Assembly: GCA_017513245.1 (NCBI GenBank)
Contig: JAFXGK010000007.1
Location: 186,001-250,000, forward strand
Direction: 5' to 3'
DNA length: 64,000 nucleotides
Source: Clostridia bacterium
Lineage (GTDB): Bacteria; Bacillota; Clostridia; Oscillospirales; Acutalibacteraceae
Part shown: positions 58,513-64,000 of the stretch, piece by piece
Layout: the number at the start of each line of letters is the position of its first letter
Numbering within the stretch: the first letter of the stretch is position 1
Notes under the pieces: model-generated
What the model saw: only the letters and a program-made list of their open reading frames with translations
Database searches by the model: none
What the model was told of the DNA's origin: nothing
Translations under genes and position numbers: made by a program

Positions 58513-59898
58513 ATGACAGCTAAAGAACTCAAGGAAAATCTGTTTTTAAAAACGGAGAACGGACGTATAACCGCAAGTGACGAGGTCCTCAAAGAGGCCG
58601 ATGCCTTTTGCGAGGATTACAAGTGGTTTTTAGATAACGCAAAGACCGAGCGCGAGGCTGTAAAAACCTCTATCGCCATGGCCAAGAAGGCAGGCTTTAC
58701 CGAGTTTGACCCCGATAAGAAGTATGCCTGCGGCGATAAAATGTATATCAACAATCGAGGTAAGGCCGCAGCCTTTATCGTTATGGGTAAGCGTCCCGTT
58801 ATCGAGGGCGTTCGCGTTACCGCGGCACATATCGATTCTCCGCGACTCGATTTAAAGCCCAATCCGCTTTACGAGGCTGACGAACTGGCTCTGTTTAAGA
58901 CCCACTACTACGGCGGCATAAAGAAGTACCAGTGGACCACCGTTCCGCTTGCTCTTCACGGCGTGGTTGTTAAGGGTGACGGCAGCGTGGTAGACGTTAA
59001 TATCGGCGAGGACGAGGGCGACCCCTGCTTCGTAGTTACCGACCTTTTGCCCCACCTTGCAGCCGAGCAGGCCAAGCGCACGTTGGGCGAGGCCGTAAAG
59101 GGCGAGGACTTAAACGTTCTTGTTGGCAGCCATCCCTTCCGTGACGACAGCGAAAGCGAGCTTGTAAAGCTTAATATTTTAAAGATACTCAACGAAAAAT
59201 ACGGCATTGTGGAAAAAGACTTCCTCTCGGCAGAACTCGAGTGCGTACCTGCCTATAAGGCGCGCGATATAGGCTTTGACCGTTCGCTTATCGGCGCCTA
59301 CGGCCATGACGACCGCGTTTGTGCATATCCTGCACTGCGTGCCGCAATTGATATAAAAGAGCCCGAGCACACCGTTATCGTAGTGCTCGCCGACAAGGAG
59401 GAAACCGGCAGCGAGGGCAACACCGGCCTCAACTCTGCCTTCCTTAAATATATCTTTATGGACCTTGGCAATATGCAGGGTGTTGACGGTTATCGCGTGA
59501 TGCGCGCTTCCAAGTGCCTTTCGGCCGACGTTAACGCAGCCTACGACCCGACCTATCCCGAAGTTATGGAAAAGCGTAACGCATCCTTTATAAATCGCGG
59601 CGCAGTTATTACAAAGTACACGGGTGCCCGCGGCAAATCCTCTACCAACGATGCTTCGGCAGAATTCGTAGGCTTTGTTCGCAATCTGCTCGACCGTGAG
59701 GGCATCGCCTGGCAGATAGGTGAGCTCGGCAAGGTTGATGCAGGCGGCGGCGGTACCGTTGCAATGTACATTGCAAACCTGGGGCTCGACGTTGTAGACC
59801 TCGGCGTTCCGGTGCTTTCAATGCACGCTCCGTTCGAGACGGTTGCAAAGTTCGACGTTTATATGACCTACCTTACCGTAAAGGCCTTCTCGAAGTAA
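58513..59898 (+). CDS. M18 family aminopeptidase
   Basis: A 461-residue di-zinc aminopeptidase of the aspartyl-aminopeptidase family (ApeB/Lap4 type). Motifs: VTAAHIDSPRLDLKPNPL (His-x-Asp), GYGHDDRV-like AYGHDDRVCAYPA, LADKEETGSEGNTG (Glu-Glu), SADVNAAYDP (Asp) and LSMHAPFETV (His). It starts directly after the coaE stop. Releases N-terminal, often acidic, residues in the cytoplasm. Confidence 0.94.
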   Translation: MTAKELKENLFLKTENGRITASDEVLKEADAFCEDYKWFLDNAKTEREAVKTSIAMAKKAGFTEFDPDKKYACGDKMYINNRGKAAAFIVMGKRPVIEGVRVTAAHIDSPRLDLKPNPLYEADELALFKTHYYGGIKKYQWTTVPLALHGVVVKGDGSVVDVNIGEDEGDPCFVVTDLLPHLAAEQAKRTLGEAVKGEDLNVLVGSHPFRDDSESELVKLNILKILNEKYGIVEKDFLSAELECVPAYKARDIGFDRSLIGAYGHDDRVCAYPALRAAIDIKEPEHTVIVVLADKEETGSEGNTGLNSAFLKYIFMDLGNMQGVDGYRVMRASKCLSADVNAAYDPTYPEVMEKRNASFINRGAVITKYTGARGKSSTNDASAEFVGFVRNLLDREGIAWQIGELGKVDAGGGGTVAMYIANLGLDVVDLGVPVLSMHAPFETVAKFDVYMTYLTVKAFSK

Positions 59899-59966
59899 CC
59901 GACTAATTCATTTTTTCATAGTATATATTGTTCCGCGCGGAAGACACAAAAACGGGGAATGATAGT

Positions 59967-60191
59967 ATGAGAAACGACGATTACGGCTACGGCTCCTGCT
60001 GTGGTATTCTTACGGCAATACTGATTATAGGAGCAACCCTTTTAGCCGCTATTGGCGCCATTTTAGGCGCTGTTTTCGCAGGCTTTGTAACCGAAAATTT
60101 AGTGGTTTTCGCCGCCTTCGCGGTAGTAATGCTGCTTATTTTCGTATTACTGCTTATTGTGCGAGCCTGCCGAGATTGCAGTTGCAGATAA
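59967..60191 (+). CDS. Small Cys-containing membrane protein
   Basis: A 74-residue protein starting MRNDDYGYGSCC, with two hydrophobic segments (GILTAILIIGATLLAAIGAI and NLVVFAAFAVVMLLIFVLLL) and a C-terminal RACRDCSCR tail. Start at 59967, eight bases after GGGGA. No family recognised. A terminator follows. Confidence 0.75.
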   Translation: MRNDDYGYGSCCGILTAILIIGATLLAAIGAILGAVFAGFVTENLVVFAAFAVVMLLIFVLLLIVRACRDCSCR

Positions 60192-60195
60192 AATA

Positions 60196-60228
60196 AAAAC
60201 CCTCTCAAATGAGAGGGTTTTCTTTTTA
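60196..60228. terminator. Terminator of the small membrane protein and opposing lipoprotein genes
   Basis: AAAACCCTCTC / GAGAGGGTTTT with loop AAAT and T-rich flank on both strands. Confidence 0.85.
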
Positions 60229-60651
60229 TGTGTTGTTATGAAAATAGTATACAATACATTTGTCAAAATCGACGTAATACAAGTCGAAACTGCTGGGGTC
60301 ACTTTTATCAATAAGGCAAAAAAGGTCTCCGGTTTTTATTTGCTCTTTGTAATTAAAATCATACTTATCAAAATATTTTTGAGAATCGACATAATCGTTA
60401 TAGGTAATGAGACGCTCTCTTAAGAGGTTTATATTATCTGCGGTTACCTTTTTGAAATGTGATTGCTTTTCATATTGCTTAATGGTTTGCTCGTTATAAT
60501 AATATTTGCAGTAGTGGGTATAATCGCGAAAACCATCCTCATAGTAGCATTCTTTTTTGTCGTAAGAAGATAAAATGTGTTCCTCGTTTTGGCATCCGAC
60601 CAGAGTAAAGATAATTGCAAGGCATACGAAAAATGCAAATACTTTTTTCAT
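60226..60651 (-). CDS. Hypothetical small lipoprotein
   Basis: A 141-residue protein with lipobox TLVGC (Cys20). The mature part is Tyr/Lys/Asp-rich (YDKKECYYEDGFRDYTHYCK). The coding sequence is clearly richer in A/T than its neighbours, which suggests acquisition by transfer. No family recognised. Two bases after the DUF896 gene. Confidence 0.7.
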   Translation of the reverse strand: MKKVFAFFVCLAIIFTLVGCQNEEHILSSYDKKECYYEDGFRDYTHYCKYYYNEQTIKQYEKQSHFKKVTADNINLLRERLITYNDYVDSQKYFDKYDFNYKEQIKTGDLFCLIDKSDPSSFDLYYVDFDKCIVYYFHNNT

Positions 60652-60653
60652 AT

Positions 60654-60857
60654 TCAGTCTTTCCTCTGAACCTTGCGTTTGGTGCCGTCGGGCTCGACTA
60701 TATAGGTGTTTTCAAGCTGGCCTACGAGGCTGCGCTTAAAGCCGTCGATATATTCGCGGCGAAGCACTGCCTGCTCGGCTTTTTCCTCTTCTGTAAGGCC
60801 CTCTTCACGGCTTTTTCTGGCAAGGGCATTTATTCTGTCTATCTTTTCCTGGGTCAC
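60654..60857 (-). CDS. DUF896 family protein (YnzC-like)
   Basis: A 67-residue protein with the DUF896 pattern: KIDRINALARKSREEGLTEEE (key LARKxxxxGLTxxE) and the conserved LRREYIDGFK. Function unknown; small helical hairpin. GGAGG upstream of the ATG. Confidence 0.93.
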   Translation of the reverse strand: MTQEKIDRINALARKSREEGLTEEEKAEQAVLRREYIDGFKRSLVGQLENTYIVEPDGTKRKVQRKD

Positions 60858-60924
60858 GGTTGTTCCTCCCGATGAATTTGTCTTTTAGGGTATTTTATCA
60901 CAAGGGGGAAAATATATCAACAAT

Positions 60925-63222
60925 TTAAACCGCTTTTTCCAAAATCGCCGCAATAACGGTAATATCGTCGTCGTGACCGTCGTTTCGTCGCCGCCGTGCG
61001 CCTGCGGCAATCTTTTCGGCCAACTGCTGGGCGCTTCCGTTTTTGTAGCTTTCCAGTTCGGCGCATATCCAGTCGGTGCCCGTTGCGGTGGCTCCGTCCG
61101 ACATCATAAGCAGAATATCGCCTGCCTTTAGGGAAACGTTGGCGCGATCGAAGCCGATATCACGAAGAATTCCTGCAGGAAGTGAGGTGCTTTGCGCCTT
61201 GCCGGTGCGTCCCGAACGGCGGATTACCGTGGGTGCTGCCCCGGCTTTCAGCAGTTCGGCGGTGCCCGTATAGAGGTCGATGCAGGAGATATCCAGCGTG
61301 GCGAGGCTTTCGTCACTCGATTTAAACAGCATCGAGGAATTTACTATTTTCAGGGCGCAGTCATACCCGAAACCTGCTTTTAGCAGGCGTTCCATAAGGC
61401 CCGAAGCCATTGCGCCGTCTACTGCCGCACGGCCGCCCGTACCCATCCCGTCGGATAAAAGCAACATCATTCGGCCGCGTCCGTCGGGGAAATAGGTGTA
61501 GGCATCGCCGCAGACGGTGCCGTCACCTTGACACAACTGTGACACACCGACCGACACCTCGTAAGCCGCCTTTTCGGTAAAACTTAAATAGGCGTAATTT
61601 TTAATTCGGTTCATAACCGGCGGCTCAAAATCGCGCTCGCACACCGAGTTTACTATCTGCAAAAGTTCCATTCGGTTAACGGGCGAGGCAGGGGGGACCG
61701 ATAGCCTCATCTCTATGCTGACTCGGCCATATTTGTCGGTCTTGGCGGCAATATCGGCGGCGTGCAGGTCGTTTTCGCGCAGTGCCGCCGAGAGCTTATT
61801 CGCCAGCGTTCCGTCAAAGCTTTCATAGCGTTCGAATTCGACCCCTAAATCGTAAAGCATATCCGAAATGCCCTCAAACTGGTCCGAAACTACGCCGCGA
61901 ACCTCCTCGATTCTCGCTTCGGCCGCAAGCCGTGAGGCATATTCCTCATAGTACCGCAAAACGGCGTTTTCAACCCTGCGCGGACGAATACAGCGCTCGC
62001 GGAATTCGTCACAAGCCTTGTCGGCAGGGTGGCTTTCGCCGGCTTTCACAAGGCGTGACATTTCGAGTATGGCATCGCGCATATCGTCCTGCTTGCGTTC
62101 CCAACAGTAGCTGTGAAGTGAACAGCCGTTACAACCGTCGGTTTTTACGTTTGCGACCACCCAATCAAAATCGGGCGAGTTTATGAGCTTTAATTCGCGC
62201 GATACCTCGCTTACGGTTTCCGACACGTCGGATAGTGCCTCCGAAGCGAAGAAAAGCCTAAGCGTCAGGGCACGTTTGAGCGATTCGAGCGAAGGGGATG
62301 CGGTGGGGGGAGAGAATAGTTTTCCTGCCTCTACACAGACCGCTTTCGGCAGCGCTAAAAAAATTGCCGCTCCAAACGCACTTTCCGCCAAAAGCAGGTA
62401 AGAAAAGGCGTCTTCACCCGATAAAAAGGCCGATATGGCCGACCATACGGTAAAGACGGCCGCGGCCGCCAAAGATCCGAGCGGAGCGAATATCCCCGCG
62501 AGCATTCCTCCTGCCGAAAGGCAGACGGCCGCCGAAGAAGGCCCGCCCGACAAAAGCAGAAAAAGCGATGCCACACTGCCGGCAATTGCACCGCCTGCCG
62601 CGTGGGCGTATTTCGATACCGCCAGCACCGCCGCCGCGGCCACGATATGACCCAGCGAAAACGGACCCACATATGCGGTATAAAGGCCCAAAAGGCATAC
62701 GTTAATCGATATTATAACAGAGGCCAGCTGCTGTGAGGAAAGCCCCCGCGGTCGGTCCGAAACGGCTTTGGCCGATTTGTGAAAAAAGTAACCTCCGGCC
62801 GCCGAAAGTACGGCTTCAATTGCCGCCGCGGTAACGCTCATTCCGCCGCCGGCCACCGAGGCGAGCGAGGTTGAAATCGAGGCCGCGAAGGCCGTTGCGG
62901 CCGAGCAAAGAGAAAAATTTTTAATGTTTTTCAGTCCGCTTAGCAGAGCCTTAATGGTGCAGGCGGCAAAAAGCGCCGCAAAGTAACGGAACGCGCCTCC
63001 TACGGTGGGCAAAAAATATCCGAGCGCGGCCCCGATTGCCGAGGTAAATATGTAGGGCGCCGGCATCCCTGCCACAAAGCTTATTCCAAACGGCGCAAAG
63101 GTCCCTATCACCGTGGCCCTCGAGGCGACAAGCCCCAAAAGCGCCACCGCTATATGTGATAAGACCGCTGCGGCACTGTCACGCAACCACCCTTTACTTA
63201 TTTGTTTTACGCCTTCCTTCAC
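60925..63222 (-). CDS. spoIIE: Stage II sporulation protein E
   Basis: A 765-residue protein with the SpoIIE layout: about ten N-terminal membrane segments (residues 15-290), a central regulatory region with a CxxC-like CNGCSLHSYCWERKQ cluster, and a C-terminal PP2C phosphatase (residues 550-765: LLLSDGMGTGGRAAVDG; STLDISCIDLYTG-like LATLDISCIDLY; LMMSDGATATG; HDDDITVIAA). It dephosphorylates the anti-anti-sigma factor SpoIIAA to activate sigma-F in the forespore. The GTG start has GAAGGTG eight bases upstream. Confidence 0.96.
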   Translation of the reverse strand: MKEGVKQISKGWLRDSAAAVLSHIAVALLGLVASRATVIGTFAPFGISFVAGMPAPYIFTSAIGAALGYFLPTVGGAFRYFAALFAACTIKALLSGLKNIKNFSLCSAATAFAASISTSLASVAGGGMSVTAAAIEAVLSAAGGYFFHKSAKAVSDRPRGLSSQQLASVIISINVCLLGLYTAYVGPFSLGHIVAAAAVLAVSKYAHAAGGAIAGSVASLFLLLSGGPSSAAVCLSAGGMLAGIFAPLGSLAAAAVFTVWSAISAFLSGEDAFSYLLLAESAFGAAIFLALPKAVCVEAGKLFSPPTASPSLESLKRALTLRLFFASEALSDVSETVSEVSRELKLINSPDFDWVVANVKTDGCNGCSLHSYCWERKQDDMRDAILEMSRLVKAGESHPADKACDEFRERCIRPRRVENAVLRYYEEYASRLAAEARIEEVRGVVSDQFEGISDMLYDLGVEFERYESFDGTLANKLSAALRENDLHAADIAAKTDKYGRVSIEMRLSVPPASPVNRMELLQIVNSVCERDFEPPVMNRIKNYAYLSFTEKAAYEVSVGVSQLCQGDGTVCGDAYTYFPDGRGRMMLLLSDGMGTGGRAAVDGAMASGLMERLLKAGFGYDCALKIVNSSMLFKSSDESLATLDISCIDLYTGTAELLKAGAAPTVIRRSGRTGKAQSTSLPAGILRDIGFDRANVSLKAGDILLMMSDGATATGTDWICAELESYKNGSAQQLAEKIAAGARRRRNDGHDDDITVIAAILEKAV

Positions 63223-63271
63223 TTTAAAACACCTTCATTTTCAAAAAAATATCCGCTCTTGCGGCAGGATA

Positions 63272-63316
63272 ATTATACCCGTAGGTGTCGGTGTTTTTTG
63301 TCGGATGTGCGTGTCG
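63272..63316 (-). promoter_or_regulatory. spoIIE promoter with candidate Spo0A boxes
   Basis: TATAAT on the minus strand (63277-63272). Three TGTCG motifs on the plus strand start at 63286, 63299 and 63312, exactly 13 bases apart; the middle one reads TTGTCGGA, close to the Spo0A box TTGTCGAA. No sigma-A -35 consensus is at the expected place, as in Spo0A-activated promoters. Confidence 0.55.
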
Positions 63317-63339
63317 CCAAAAATTATATTATGTAAACT

Positions 63340-63374
63340 AAAAGATGCAGGGCCTCGGCTCTGCATCTTTCGGT
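63340..63374 (-). terminator. Terminator of the partial membrane protein gene
   Basis: AAAGATGCAG ... CTGCATCTTT with T-tail on the minus strand, immediately after the stop at 63376. Confidence 0.8.
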
Positions 63375-63375
63375 T

Positions 63376-64000
63376 TTATTCGTCTTCTTTTTCGGTTTTT
63401 TTGGCCGCATTCTTGCGTGCTTTTTTGGCATCCTTGCGGCTGGGAGGGTTATAATTGTTTAAAAATTCGTCCCATTCCTCATCGGTCATCTTGCCGAAGC
63501 GGTCGGGATGCTGCTCGTAAATCTTGGCAACGAAGTTTTCGTAAGCGCGGTTTTCGGAGATGTTATATAAAATACCGATAACCGAATAAACGGCAGCGCC
63601 TGCAATAAGCAGTAAGAGGGGAACGAGATGACGCAGTACGAACGACAGCGGCATACCGCCGTTTACGGCAAACAAATCGGACATACGCGTCTTAAAATGT
63701 AAGATTAGTACGATTGCGGGCAGGATGTTTGCGATAGCGCAGGGAATATACCAGCGCTTCTTAAACGCGACCGCACCGAAAAGGATAACCAGCGTCATAA
63801 TTCCAACCAGAACAAGACTGCCGCTGGTGGCGGCTATGTAGTCCTCGAAAAGGACCGACATATCCTTACCGTCCTGAACGTCCAGTGTGTGTCCGCGCTG
63901 AACGTATACACTGAGGAAATACATTACGTTCATAAGTAGCGACCACGCGACGCCCAAAATATATACCCACTTGGCCGTGGTGCCAAGGCTATGCTCTACC
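63376..64000 (-). CDS. Membrane protein, 5' end beyond the window
   Basis: The reading frame is open from 63376 to the window edge with no stop, so the N-terminus lies outside. The visible part has hydrophobic segments near WVYILGVAWSLLMNVMYFL, SGSLVLVGIMTLVILFGAVAF, YIPCAIANILPAIVLILHF and VLRHLVPLLLLIAGAAVYSVIG. A cytoplasmic tail follows with MTDEEWDEFLNNYNPPSRKD and ends in Lys/Ala/Glu-rich sequence. No family is recognised. Confidence 0.75.
   Translation of the reverse strand, partial: VEHSLGTTAKWVYILGVAWSLLMNVMYFLSVYVQRGHTLDVQDGKDMSVLFEDYIAATSGSLVLVGIMTLVILFGAVAFKKRWYIPCAIANILPAIVLILHFKTRMSDLFAVNGGMPLSFVLRHLVPLLLLIAGAAVYSVIGILYNISENRAYENFVAKIYEQHPDRFGKMTDEEWDEFLNNYNPPSRKDAKKARKNAAKKTEKEDE

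Noticed and set aside
1..64000. CRISPR array, prophage or toxin-antitoxin locus
   Set aside because: No regularly spaced direct repeats, phage structural genes or recognisable toxin-antitoxin pairs were found.

Overview
The window looks like a chromosomal segment of a Gram-positive, endospore-forming Clostridia bacterium, most like the Oscillospiraceae/Ruminococcaceae. The reasons are spoIIE, a T-box leader, many sigma-A type promoters (TTGACA-17-TATAAT), GGAGG-type ribosome binding sites, type III glutamine synthetase, DUF951 and DUF896 proteins, and a T-box-controlled amino-acid ABC transporter. No phage, insertion sequence or CRISPR array was seen. Most of the window is ordinary core genome, tightly packed in short operons.

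Layout. 0-2 kb: the end of a prolyl-tRNA editing gene, yifB and tRNA-Ser(CGA). 2-9 kb: a malto-oligosaccharide module on the minus strand (LacI regulator, binding protein, two permeases, malQ), which looks richer in A/T than its surroundings and is bracketed by a perfect 109-bp direct repeat. 9-13.7 kb: a YdeI-like gene, MATE exporter, NifX-like protein, a UPF0340 protein and two unrecognised genes. 14-16.8 kb: a lipid-linked glycan operon (GtrB-like GT2, TagA-like, MnaA/WecB). 16.8-23.8 kb: lipoproteins, a YgiQ radical-SAM protein, a class II aldolase with an HTH-PfkB fusion, a PHP phosphatase and a YdcF protein. 24-26 kb: uracil uptake and salvage. 26-29 kb: a TrpXYZ-type ABC transporter behind a T-box. 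29-31.6 kb: malic enzyme and a malate/lactate dehydrogenase with a structured leader. 33-33.7 kb: tRNA-Tyr and tRNA-Thr. 34-36.7 kb: HTH regulators and an ABC exporter. 36.7-40.3 kb: a two-component system with a C39-type protease, in which the kinase gene carries an in-frame TGA. 40.4-44 kb: Trk potassium uptake. 44-48 kb: peptidases and a GH2 enzyme. 48-52 kb: PutP and GlnN. 52-55.5 kb: an SbcCD/YhaNO-like pair. 55.7-60 kb: DUF951-prfA-tsaC-coaE-aminopeptidase. 60-64 kb: small proteins, spoIIE and a partial membrane protein.

The most unusual content is non-coding. Several hairpin-rich intergenic elements end in a copy of the 3' end of a tRNA, often followed by its own terminator (a tRNA-Ser end at 8912, a probable tRNA-Arg end at 8455, tRNA-Tyr at 33002, tRNA-Thr at 33333). 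For Tyr and Thr the intact gene lies directly beside the element. The Ser copy lies at the far end of the sugar module whose near end is the intact tRNA-Ser. This suggests a family of small elements that target or capture tRNA 3' ends. A second notable signal is a set of TTGTATC boxes at exact 11-bp steps upstream of both the response-regulator gene and the C39 protease gene, which suggests a regulon for this two-component system.
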